The translations under genes were made by a program, and so were the position numbers. Of a stretch of 64,000 bases of DNA, positions 38,607-49,517 are shown piece by piece (the first letter of the stretch is position 1; each line of letters begins with the position of its first letter). The DNA is from Cymbidium sinense (taxonomy: Eukaryota > Streptophyta > Magnoliopsida > Asparagales > Orchidaceae): contig CM038216.1 of the NCBI GenBank assembly GCA_021442155.1, positions 154,281,009-154,345,008 of the forward strand, written 5' to 3'. The notes below the pieces were generated by a model. It saw only the letters and a list, made by a program, of their open reading frames with translations. It did no database searches and was not told the DNA's origin.

Positions 38607-38739
38607 TTCAAATTTTTAAATCATATTCTAGAAGTTATTTCTGAAGTTGAATACCAAAGCAAGGGATTGATTCAATTATGTTTTCAACAAATGCAAAGTT
38701 TTAGTTCAGTCAATTTTTGTTCAGTTTAGTTCGGTACAC

Positions 38740-41700
38740 ATGGCTCCTAGCAAGTTTGTGTTCTCCTTCCCGTCAGATGTTGACTTGGCCCTGGATCAGG
38801 CCGAGCTCACCTCAACCACTATGCATCTAATTTAGTTTGGTCCTGAATTTGAGGCTGTGCGAGTCACATGTGAGGGGACAATCCTCATGATAGCCCGTAG
38901 GGAGGAGGTGGCGGGACAGACGCAGCCTATTCACTTTGACATGCCTTCTGCACCTGATTTTCCTCCACTGAAGAGGAAGGTAGTAAAGGTCCCTAGAGTG
39001 AGTTCAGCTTGACATGATAGTGGTAGCACTAGTGTCGGCTTCCACTGCTATTCCATCTTGTTCACCTGTACCCATGAGGGCTGACACCTCCTCGTTACTC
39101 CCCTCAAAGGGGAAGGCTATCTTGGCCTCCGAGATAGTCTCCCCTAACTTCGAGGTAGGTTCCAGCTCCCACCCCACTCAACTCACCTCACACCACAACA
39201 AGAAAAGGTGGTGACATAAGGGGGTAGCATCCATATTATAGGGAGGGTTCACCGAGGTTTCCCCCTTACTTAGTGTTAGATTCTCCTCTGCTGATGGAGA
39301 GAGGATTACAGAAGGTGCATCACCTCCACCACCAACATATTATGAGGTACCAGCTAGGGAGAGGAAGAGACCCTACGTTGGATTATGCTTAGTCATTCGC
39401 CAGATAGGCATAGCTCACAGACGCTTGGAGTCTAGTGCATTGTTTGACTTGAGGTCTTTGATCCTTAAGAGCATCAGGGATCAGGTACATAAAGCCCAAT
39501 ACACAGAAGCTTGAGTAGTAGTGCAAGCAGATAGGAGAGAGAGGAAGAGGTATGCCTGACAGTCGGCAGCCTCCGCTCTTATGAATTTCCTAGGTTGGCA
39601 GCTACTAGAGCCGACCATACTGAGAGTATAGTACTTATGGGCATGGTTAATCATAGGAGAAGAGTTCCTGCTGAGTGACAATCGGTGTCTCCACCACACT
39701 GCACTGCTCATCACCCACCTTCACTAGTGCATGTTCTAGCATCTCCTATGCCAGCCAAGGTGCATATGTCTGCATCGGGGGAGAAAAGAGCCCCGTTAGT
39801 GATCCGATTATGGCCTTAGGGTCCCATTCCATCTACTCCACCCATTGAGGTGAGGTTGAGCTCTCCTTCTCTACCTTCCACTTCAACTATGGTGAAGAAG
39901 GAATGGCAACCTAAGAGCGCCATAGTCATTCCACCACCTCCACCATAGTTGGCAGTAGCAGTAGTAGAGGTGGAGGGAGACAATTCAAAGTTCCCATGGC
40001 AGTAGATCTCCCCAAAGGCAGCACTCCACTGGTAGTCAGTCATGAGCATGTATCTTCTAGCGAGCATAGTCCTTCCAGAGGTAGCACTCTAGTGGCGATG
40101 TTAGATGCATTTCGTGTGAGCATAATCTACTACCGGTCGGCTATTTGTTTGCACGGTTAGATCATTCCTTAGATGACATTCTAGCATATTTTATGAAGAA
40201 GAGAAATCAGAAGCGTGATCATTGAGGAGGAAATGTCAATTTTGACCCTAATGAGAATGATTTGTTGGGGGACTGAGGTCTACATGGTTGATACTAGGAG
40301 CTCCCTCCATAGAGACCAACAGAGCCAAGAAGGTATTATGGTTGAAGAGGATGATATCGTCCATTCAACTCAGCACCTCCTCCAATAGCTTAGATAGAGA
40401 GATGATCATATTGACAAGATGGGGAAGAAAATTGAGGAGTTGATGGTAGTAGTTTTAGCATTGTAGAACTCACCCCATTTGCCTTCTCCATAGAATATGA
40501 GAGTTGAGTTGGCATACTTTAGATCATCCTAGATGCATTCACAGAGGAAGATAGTGGTATCTTGCATAGGAAGGTGGTAGATAGTGCCTCCATGCATGAG
40601 AAAGATATCAAACACATGGTGGAACATCAAGTGAGAGAAGCGCTGGCGCAAGCCTGAGGTTGCTCATCAGTTTCAAAAGGTAGAACCTACCCAGAGGAAT
40701 TTGATGCAGTTCAATATCCGAACGATTTTGTGCCTCATTCTTTCAAAATCTTTGATGGTAGTGGGAACCCTCACCAACATTTTCACATTTAGGGCATTGT
40801 TTACCTGGGAGGTATGATGCCCTTCTTTTCAAATTGTTTGTTAGCAGTCTAGTGGGTGTTGCATTTGATTGGTATACTGAACTACCCAATGGTTCGGTAA
40901 AGACATTTGCTAAGTTGGAGCACCTCTTCTTCAAGAGGTTTGTTGGAGCTCAGCAAAAGGTTATTGTAGGCGACCTCACAGTAGCAAAGCAAAATCCCAA
41001 CTAGTCCTTTGTTGATCATTACATTCTCGGTGGAAACAGTATGAAATGCAAACCATATCGAATAACACCATAGAGATTCTCCAGAAGAACATCCATGGCC
41101 GATCACTTTCATGCTTAAGGGTTTACAATCAAAACCTTTGATAATCAACAAGTAGTCTACAAGAGGAAGCCTTGCCTTTCCAGACCAATCAACCAAGCCC
41201 AAACCTCAGAAGGAATTTGAGAAGAAGCTAGTGATAGTCATAGAAGTCGATAATGGGAAGCAGCTAGCTTGGGTTCAATCAGATAGGCCTCGATCTCAAC
41301 AGCCTCTTCTGCCACCACCTCGATCGTCATACCAGCCACATCAGTTGCCATAGTAGCCACCACTACTGCCTCCTCATCGGCATCCTGTAGCGTATTCTAC
41401 CACCAGTAGCTATTACCTACTCTTCGATAGATTGAATAACCATATTTATTCAAAGAGGTAGTCGAAGATCTTTAAGAATCTTAAAGAAGCGATTTGATTC
41501 TAGAGCTAGAGAGGAGGAGGAAGTGGGCAAGAGTCATGATCCAAACTACCGCATGTTAGGCCATGTATTAGAAGATTGTATTACCTTTAAGGACTAGCTT
41601 GAGCGTAGCTATAAGTCGGGTACCATCATCATACCAAAGGAATACCTATTAGAACAACCTTCTGGTTCTATAAGAGTAATCCCCTGAGAAACATGCGATC
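38740..41700 (+). pseudogene. gag: Ogre-like gag (broken)
   Basis: First ATG in a readable frame is at 38740 (MAPSKFVFSFPSDVD...). That frame carries a TAG at codon 32 and ends at 39010-39012. Further downstream the reading frame shifts several times. The capsid-type region is recognisable at about 40.74-41.22 kb: IFDGSGNP, then WYTELPNGSVKTFAKLE, then FFKRFVGAQQK, the usual order of a plant retrotransposon gag domain. A Pro/Gln-rich stretch follows (41.29-41.42 kb) and a Cys/His stretch (HVLEDC, about 41.57 kb) that resembles a gag zinc knuckle region. In life Gag would form the particle that packages element RNA. Many stops are TAG in Gln-rich context, for example two in a row after LP at about 41.35 kb. 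Domain calls are by eye. Confidence 0.8.
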
Positions 41701-42392
41701 CACTTAAGATGAAGGAAAGTTGGGATATCTTCATATCCCGAACTTCCAAGAAAATCATTTCTAAGATCAGGAAATTACCCTTGCAGTGCCGGCTCAAACC
41801 TCCAACTCAAGGAAGGTTTGCAAGTTATTAAGGATAACTTGAGGGAGGTAGGAAGAGCGGCAGAGCCTCCACTTACCAGATAGTATAGTAGTGCAACCAC
41901 CGACCGTTCCACTCTTTCCACATTGCACTATAGTTCCTCCAGCTCTTCTTCTAGCAATATTGTATGGGAGTGCCAAATCCTTACTCACTTCTTTACTTGA
42001 TTTCTACTTTGTACCTCCATCCAAATCTAAGAAATCAATGAATAAAGTTTATTCCTTACATTTGTCACTGATGATCTTTGAGTTTATTCCTTTAGCTCTC
42101 AAGTTTAATTAATAATAACTCTAGTTCGATCACTCTTCTTCTGATTTAAAAATGGATTATCCATTCTAATCATTCGGGTTCACCATTGAGATTGATTTAG
42201 TCATCCACTCGATGATCCTATGGGAGAAGTTGTAGGTGAACCTGAGGTAGAACCACTAAACCATCTCATGAAATCACTGAAGTCAACCTCCATAGTGGGA
42301 AAGTTCTACCTCCTAGGGTAGCACCTCAGGATAAGGGTAAGCAAGTCATTGGTTCAAGTGATCAAGTAGCCCCTCCACAGGATGCTTGGTCT

Positions 42393-43017
42393 ATGAATAT
42401 ACTTGTGGAGGACCAGCCTAAAGTTGACTACAATGTCCTCGTTCACCTAAGAAAGTTGCTAGCTAAGCTATGCATATATGATGCTTTTATCTTATCCAAA
42501 GAGATAAGAGAGTCATTGATCAAGGCCCTTCTTGACCCAGAAATATGCTTAGCTCAACTGTCCACTATTGGAGAGGAGGTATGTTATTCAAGAGAAGCCT
42601 GTCACTGATGAAGACCTTCTTTCAAGGGCAATTGAGCATAATCGTCCCCTCTACATCATAGTGGGTAAGGGCATATTCAGACTTTATAGGGTGTTAGTTA
42701 ATCCAGGTGCATTAATGAACATTATAAGTCTAAAGACCCTTATCTACCTAAGGATTGACATATCTAAACTTTGAGAAGATCGGATGATGTTAAGAGGATT
42801 CAATGAGCAAGGCAAAAAGGCTTTAGGCTTTATAGTGTTATCACTAGAGATAGATGACTGGAAGATAGAAGCCAAGTTCTACATAATTGATTCAGATACA
42901 TCTTTCACTGTATTGCTCAATATGCCTTGGATACATATGAACAAGATGATTCCATTCTCTTTACATCAGTGTATATAGTTTTGAAGAGGTGGAATCAAAT
43001 ACTGTGTCAAAGAAGAC
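42393..43017 (+). pseudogene. pol: Ogre-like protease region of pol (broken)
   Basis: An aspartic protease normally cleaves the Gag-Pol polyprotein. Readable pieces: LLSRAIEHNRPLYI (about 42.61 kb), RVLVNPGALMNIISLKTL (about 42.69-42.74 kb), FNEQGKKALGFIVLSLEI (42.80-42.86 kb), and LLNMPWIHMNKMIPFSLHQC (42.91-42.98 kb). The last is the PWIH motif seen after the protease in Ogre/TatIV-type elements. The catalytic Asp is replaced by Asn (NPG in place of D-x-G), and a stop separates the two halves near 42774. The minus-strand copy also has Pro-Gly here, so Pro after the catalytic residue may be a family trait. Inactive as it stands. Confidence 0.8.
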
Positions 43018-44330
43018 TTGAAGCCATTTTCAATTAGAGAGATTGAGATTTATGAGGACACAACCTACTATCTTCCTCAAAATCAAAAATTCTATTCTCG
43101 CAAACTTCATGAAAGTTCAAAAATAAAAGCAAAAAAAGAAGAAAAAGTAAAAGAAAAAAATGAAAAAAAGAAAATAAAATTACAAGTGAGTAAGAATTAG
43201 ACATCGAGGAAGAAGTAGAGCAAGATATTAAATTCCGCCCACAGTTCATTCCACCATATGAACACATGGGTAGGATGACTGGACCCCCACCAAGAAGAGG
43301 AAGAGGTAGATCAAGAGGTACTTCCAGGGGTGGAAGACCTCCTTGCTAGTGGCCAGCCAGCAGGAGCTATGTTCTAGCTCACAAGAGTACCTCCACTGTA
43401 CACATAGACTTAAAGTCCAGTTCGAAGGATGAGTCTCATATGGTTAGCCCGCTAATCAACCCCTCTTAGTGGTCCCTTAGGAGGTGACATTCAAGATAGA
43501 CAGCGATGAAGACCAGCCCTCCAATCAAAGCATGAATGTATCCAAATCAGCATTATGTAGAATAGTCAGGCAGCAATTGGGAACCTTAGCTCTAACCCCA
43601 CTTTCTTCCCAAAAAGTTGAGGGTTTACGAGTTAAGGAGGCCCCAGGTCATCCACAGATGTCAAGCCAAAGAAGTTTTTTTTGGAGCATCATCCTCAAGT
43701 CAGGAGGCCAATGTAGGACTTGAGGCAGATTCATATAATGATTTAATACAATTGCCTTTTGATTAGTATTCGCTTTGCATTCTTAACTTAGCAAAGAAGG
43801 GATTAATCCCACATACTTGGTCTAAACATAAGTTGTATTACTTTGAAAGACTCTGGGATAACCAAAGTAGATATCCTCAATCAAGACCTGGACTAGGATT
43901 TGACATAGTGGGTCCAGTCAATGATGATAACTATTGCCTCATCATCACCAATCATTTGGAGTCTGTTAGGTTCTTTTCAAATCATGCTAACTCATATGAG
44001 GAGGTGTGTTTAGAAACTTCAGATGAGCCAAATGATCTTGAAGTCAAGGATGCACTGCTAGAGTTTGAAGAAGAAATCAGATCAACCATTGACGAACTCA
44101 AAGAAATCAACTTAAGAGCAAAAGAAGATCCATGCCCAATATTCATTAGTTCTTTATTGAATGAAGAAGAAACCAATGACTTAGTTAGGCTATTGATTGA
44201 GTTTAAGGACTGGTTTGTATGGAGTTATGAAGAAATTCCTGGTTTATCTCCTAACGTAGCAATCCAAAAACTAGCAATAGAACCTAATGCTAACACTATC
44301 AAACAAGCTCCAGATGCATGCAATTAGATA
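43018..44330 (+). pseudogene. pol: Protease-RT linker of pol (broken)
   Basis: It contains a Lys/Glu-rich stretch (43.10-43.19 kb), an Arg/Gly-rich stretch (PPPRRGRGRSRG, about 43.29 kb) and, at 43833-44327, an open 164-codon segment. That segment has an acidic stretch and ends ...WSYEEIPGLSPNVAIQKLAI, the segment that precedes RT in Tat-type elements. In Ogre elements this interval is known to carry an intron; I cannot place splice sites here. Collinear with 7.85-9.1 kb on the minus strand. Confidence 0.7.
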
Positions 44331-45060
44331 TTGAGCAGCAGGTCATTTCTAAAATCAAGAAACTGATCGATGATGATTTTATCATGAAAGAAAAATATTC
44401 TACCTAGTTGGCTAGTGTCATCCCAGTTAAGAAAAAGAATGGCCAAATTTGCATATGCATCGATTTTAGGGATCTGAATAAGGCATGTCTAAAAAATGAA
44501 TTTCCACTTCCTATACCAGAGATGATGGTGGAGATTGTCTCATCTCATACAGTATTCTCTTTCATGGATGGGTCATCTGGCAATAACCAAATTAAGATTG
44601 CCCCCATAGGACAAGAAAAATACTATCTTTTGAACCCCCGATCGAAATCTATTATTATAAGGTCATTCCTTTCAGCCTTAAAAATACTGATGCATCATAC
44701 CAACGGGCCATAACTTAAATCTTCGATGATCTTATAGTCAAAAGTAAAGAAAATAAAAACCACCTCTTTCACCTAAGAGTAATTTTGAATGGTTAAGATA
44801 ATTTAACCTTGAAATGAATCCCCTGAAGTGTCCATTTGGAGCAACTTCAAGAAAATTCCTTAGGTTTGCTGTCCGACACCAAGGAATAGAAATCAATTTA
44901 GAGAATATCAAGGCTATCTTAGAAATGCCACCCTCTAAAAGCCTAACTCAACTTAGATCATTTTAAGAGCATTTGGTGTATCTAAGATGCTTCATTTTCA
45001 ACTTATCAGGAAGATGCAAGCCATTTTCAACACTTGTCAAAAAGAATGTTAAGTTCAAGT
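44331..45060 (+). pseudogene. pol: Reverse transcriptase domain of pol (broken)
   Basis: It would copy element RNA to DNA. Recognisable: VIPVKKKNGQICICIDFRDLN (about 44.42-44.48 kb), FPLPIPEMM, and motif A as FSFMDGSSGNNQIKIAP with the catalytic Asp (about 44.56 kb). Then comes a damaged stretch. At 44719-44730 the sequence runs directly IFDD, followed by LIVKSKENKNH, so the residues expected just before the YxDD catalytic pair, including Tyr, are deleted. Downstream FLRFAVRHQGIEINLENIKAILEMP (44.86-44.93 kb) is the usual C-terminal part. Stops include TAG at 44406. Family assignment is firm; the enzyme is dead. Confidence 0.88.
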
Positions 45061-45089
45061 GGGATGACAAGTGTTAGCATGCTTTTGAA

Positions 45090-45390
45090 GATATCAAGCA
45101 CTACCTAATGATGCTGCCAGTTCTAGCAGCCCCTATCCCAGGCAAGCCATTGATACTATATATTATTGCATTAGATGACTCCCTTGGTGCTTTGTTGGCT
45201 CAAAACTAATGACAAAGGGAAAGAGAATGTACTCTACTATCTTAGTCATTGTCTAATCCCTGTCGAGGCAACCTACTTGCCTATTAAAAAGCACTGCCTA
45301 GCTTTAATCTTTACATCCCAAAAGCTATGGCATTACATGCTTTCTCATAAGGTGAATCTAATCTCTAGGATCAATCCACTATAATATCAC
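45090..45390 (+). pseudogene. pol: First RNase H domain of pol (broken)
   Basis: Reads LYIIALDDSLGALL, then NDKGKENVLYYLSHCL, then YLPIKKHCLALIFTSQKLWHYMLSH. These are the hallmarks of the gypsy RNase H that directly follows RT. A short disruption lies near 45205. It would degrade RNA in RNA-DNA hybrids during reverse transcription. Confidence 0.85.
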
Positions 45391-45559
45391 AAGACACGGT
45401 CGACGCTATTCGAATAGTTGGCACGTTGGTCCATATTTTGTCATAGTTTGATATTACTTTCGTGCCCCTCCATGCAGTGAAAGGACAAGCACTAGTGAAT
45501 TTCTTAGCATCACACCCACTTCTTGCTGATTCCCCACTTAGCGATGACCTCCCCAACAA

Positions 45560-46060
45560 ACAAATTATGAACTTAGGGGAAACTAGAATTTTCCATTGGG
45601 AGATGTATTTTGATGGTGCAGCTTCTTTTCAAAAGGGAGAATAACCACAATCTACTCTTTTAGGGAAGGCAGGGGCGGGAATAGTTCTCCTAACTTTGGA
45701 CCGTGATGTGATGAGATTCTCATGTCATATGTCCAATCCATGCACCAACAACGAAGCTGAATATGAGGCTCTGATTATCGATCTGGAGTTAGTCATTATA
45801 CTATGTGTCTAGAGCATCAACATCTTTCAGAATTCTCAATTAGTCTTCAACCAAATTATTGTCTTACAAAGTCCTAAAGCCTAAGTTCCATCATTACCAC
45901 AAGTATACCATGGAGCTGCTGGCCCAAATCCTAGAGGTTACCATCTATAAGATTCCTCGAGGAGAGAATGCAGTAGCGGATGCATTAGCTAAGCTTGCTA
46001 AAGAGTTGGCATGTCTGGAAGATTAGTCCATACCAATAAAGGTCTAAAATAGACAAGCCT
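45560..46060 (+). pseudogene. pol: Second (plant-type/archaeal-like) RNase H domain of pol (broken)
   Basis: Reads WEMYFDGAASFQKG (about 45.6 kb), GAGIVLLTLDRDVMRFSC, then NNEAEYEALIIDLEL (about 45.75-45.79 kb). This extra RNase H between the first RNase H and integrase is a known mark of the Tat lineage. A stop follows QKG, and frame breaks lie after 45.83 kb. Confidence 0.85.
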
Positions 46061-46212
46061 TGTCCCTTATTGATGCTGAACTCATCGAGAGACTCTCTCT
46101 TGAAGGGGAGGTTATCATTTTCAAAAAGGATAACAAGACAGATTGGAGGCAACCATTCATAGATTACCTAAATATAGGCAAACTACCTTAAGAGAAGTCA
46201 TTAGCCCATCAG

Positions 46213-47372
46213 GTGAAGCAGAGAGCCCTCTCATACACACTCAAGGATGGCACCTTCTATCGACAGTCCTTCGATCATATGTGGTTATGTTGTTTAGATA
46301 GACACAAAGCCCAGAAGATCATGATCAAGGTACACTTAAGTTTATGTAGAGCTCACCAATCCAGTCTGAAGATGAAAGCAAAGATCAAGAGACTAGGATA
46401 CTACTTGCCCTCAATGATCATAAACTGCATAGATATCATTAAGAGATGCCACAAATGTCAGGTGCATGGTGTGGTCATACACCAACCACCCAACATTCTA
46501 CATTTGGCCTTATGGTCATTTGAGTGTTGGGTTACCGACATAGTGGGTCCGATTGAACCTTCTTCTTCTAAGAGTCATTAGTTCACTCTAGCTGCCACCG
46601 ACTACTTTTCCAAGTGGGTGGAGGCAATCCCACTTAGAGAGGTCACAGCTCAGCATGTGCTCCAATTTTTCAGGAACCATATCGTATATAGGTTCGGGAT
46701 GCCTCGACAAATTATATCTGATAATGGTAGTGCATTCAAGAGCACTAAAATCAACAGCTTTTCTTGGAGACACAGCATAGATTAGAGATATTCTACCATA
46801 TATTACCCAAGGGAAAATGGCTTAGTAGAAGTCTTCAATAAAAATTCTCATCCATATATTAAAGAAGACACTGATTACAACAAGTGGAAGTGGCATGAGC
46901 AGTTAGTTGAAGCCTTATGGGCTTACCACACGACATATAGGACTCCAACTCAATTTACCCCTTTCTCCTTACTATATGGGTCTGAAGTAGGTCTGACTCC
47001 CATCATTAAGGATAATTCTGGGTAGTAAAATCACAATAGAGCATAATGCTAAGTTGCGATTAGAAGAGCTAGAAGGTTTGGAGGAGAGACATCTCTGGGC
47101 ATGCCAGAACCTCGAGTTGTACAAAGCTAAAATGATTCAAGCTCATAACGAGTTAGTCCTTCTAGAGCTTTTCAAGTAGGAAAGCTTATTTTAGTTCTAA
47201 GGAGACCAATTGTTGCCCGTCGAAAGATGGGAGGCAAGTTTGAACCCACTTGGGAAGGCCCCTTCTCTATAAAAAGGCCTACTAAGGAGGATCTTATCAG
47301 CTTATAAATTATAAGGGAGAGCGCCCTATGCTTCCAATCAATAGGCTCTACTTAAAAAAATATTATCCATAA
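46213..47372 (+). pseudogene. pol: Integrase domain and C-terminal tail of pol (broken)
   Basis: It would insert the DNA copy into the genome. Zinc-binding N-terminus: LCRAHQSS then RCHKCQ (about 46.34-46.46 kb). Catalytic core: Asp in CWVTDIVGP (46537-46539), Asp in IISDNGSAFKS (46720-46722), and Glu in NGLVEVFNK (46828-46830), all in one frame and spaced D-60-D-35-E as in active integrases. In-frame TAGs interrupt at 46579 and later. The tail includes GGKFEPTWEGPFSI and ends KKYYP-stop at 47370-47372, the usual end of Tat-type pol. It is the best preserved domain of the element. Confidence 0.9.
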
Positions 47373-48475
47373 ATCTTATTTAAAAATAATCATCAATAAA
47401 ACTCCTTTTCATCTCAAATTCTATCTCTTCATATTGGTTAGAAATATCTTTTCTTGGGAATCCACCATGATGTGTTTAGGTTAGGTGTAAGGAACCCAAG
47501 TAGTGTTCTATACTTTGGCAACACAACACCCACATAAACTGCACACAACCACATAAAATAAACATATATCTTTTATCCTGGGCTATTTTGATGTGGGATA
47601 AAGCCCCCTATGGCACTCACTCATTAGCTGCTCTAGGTCAGGCTAATATGCTACCTTGCTAGTGTGTCACCCCAATGGTCACTTGTCTAGCAGATGTAAG
47701 TCTAAAGGCTTTCTTCCTAACTTGACAATTTCAAACTGATGAGTGCCTTATTAATTTGATAGGCCTTACTGTGCAGCCGGTAAGCTACCCCATGGTGACT
47801 TTGTTTAAGGGGATGTAAGCCTACATGCTTTCTTCTTGGACTAACCATCATGCACTGACTGGGTCAAGTACATTTGAGGTTTAGGATAAGTCCCCTAGTG
47901 GCTCCTTTCCTCATGACTACTTCAAGCTTGGGTCTAACCCTTACACGGGACTCCTCACTTAGTAGTCACCCTAGGTTGGATAGCATCTGTCTCCCCAATG
48001 ACAGACTATCCCGATGAACATTTTTGTTTGTGAGGATGTAAGTCTACAAGCCTTCTTCTCAGATTGATTGCCTCACACCGACAAACACCTTAGGTTGGTT
48101 ACTTATCGCCATGCTAACGGTGACCCACCCGATAGATACACCACTCATGGCAGATGTATGTCCACAAGCTTTCTCCTTTAGTTGGCCATCATATACCTAT
48201 AGGCTTTCTTATACAGGGTCCTGGATAAATCCCCTAGCGGAACCTCCCATGTCGGAACTATATTTGGATTACATCCTTAGCGACCCCATTTAGACACTAC
48301 CTTAGTTACTCTTGGATTGGGCAACCCCCCTTTCCTAGTAGCCACCCTTGTGGTTGGACAATTTATCTTCATGTATGATTCTACCTTGGTCGTAAGTCAG
48401 ATAGACTAAGTGATATAAGCTCCTTCTTAGTGGTCCATCGCACCATTGGTCCACATAAATATATAAATAAAAAAA

Positions 48476-48537
<62 letters not shown>

Positions 48538-49517
48538 TAGGATCGTGAGCAAAACCCCCCGATACCTTTTCCCAAGCATGCATCCTATCTTTAGGATGTG
48601 TAAAACCCTATAGGAATCACCGACTACTTTTGAGTTGAGATAAGTCCTGCAAGACTCTCAAGAATTTCAGTTTGATTTATTGTCACCTGGTTGCTTTAGA
48701 AGATGTATTACGCATCTCCAAAGATGACTATTGCACACTAAAAGGCACCCATTAGGTTGGTTAACTCTACCTCATGGTCGGTAGACTATTCGTTTGGATT
48801 TGTAAATCTAAGATAGGACTAGGAAGATATTAGCCCCTTCTTAGTGGATCCATCACACACTGATAGGATCCATCTTAAATTAAAATAAAATTAATTCTGA
48901 CTATCTTTGAGTTGGTATGAGTCCACAGTGGCATTCACTCAATAGTCTCCTTAGGTCAGGATCAATTTATTGCACTAGTAACTGATCACCCTAGTAGTTC
49001 CTCATTTAGGAAGTTGTAAGTCTACAAGCCTTCTTCCTGACCTGACCACTGCACACCAAATGGAAACCCTTATGTTGGTTAGCTCTATCTGATGGTCAGT
49101 AGACTATCCCTTTGAATTTGTAAATTCAAGATAGGATTAGGCTGATATTAGCCCCTTCTTAGTGGATCCATTTTATCAAAATCACATCTTCTCTCTAGTG
49201 GAGTCTCAAATCATAAACAAATTCCCATCCCTAGTGGATACCTTAGACCTGCTTCCCTAGTGAAAGATTCATGCACTCATCTCCAGCAGATTTTCTCTAC
49301 CTAAATTAAATCACATTCCTCTACGATGAAGCACAAACTATATCCTCCCCTCAATGGAGCACCACATGATCAAACCAAATCAAATTCTTTATCCCCAGTG
49401 GATAATATGAACCTGCTCCCTTAGTGGAAGGTTACATGCTTGATCCCTCAGTGGATCCTTCCTTCCTCTCTTATGCCCTTGGCATAAGTTGAGTTGCATT
49501 GCATTAAGATCTTGACT
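47373..49517 (+). repeat. Repeat-rich region between pol and 3' LTR
   Basis: No gene seen. Diverged direct repeats share a 'gatgtaagtctacaagccttcttcctgac'-like word near 47.69, 47.82, 48.03, 48.15 and 49.01 kb. A longer duplication pairs 47.58-47.80 with 48.90-49.10 kb ('ggcactcactcattag'/'ggcattcactcaatag'). At 49.18-49.46 kb a shorter repeat with 'ccctagtggata' or 'ccagtggataat' recurs several times. A TA microsatellite lies at 48479-48535. Satellite-like repeats in this position are known in Ogre elements. No clear polypurine tract is visible before the LTR. Confidence 0.65.
48479..48535. repeat. (TA)n microsatellite
   Basis: About 28 TA dinucleotides; the open frame across it has no meaning. 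Confidence 0.95.

Noticed and set aside
48335..48583. 82-codon minus-strand frame with Ile-Tyr repeats
   Set aside because: It is a translated TA microsatellite.
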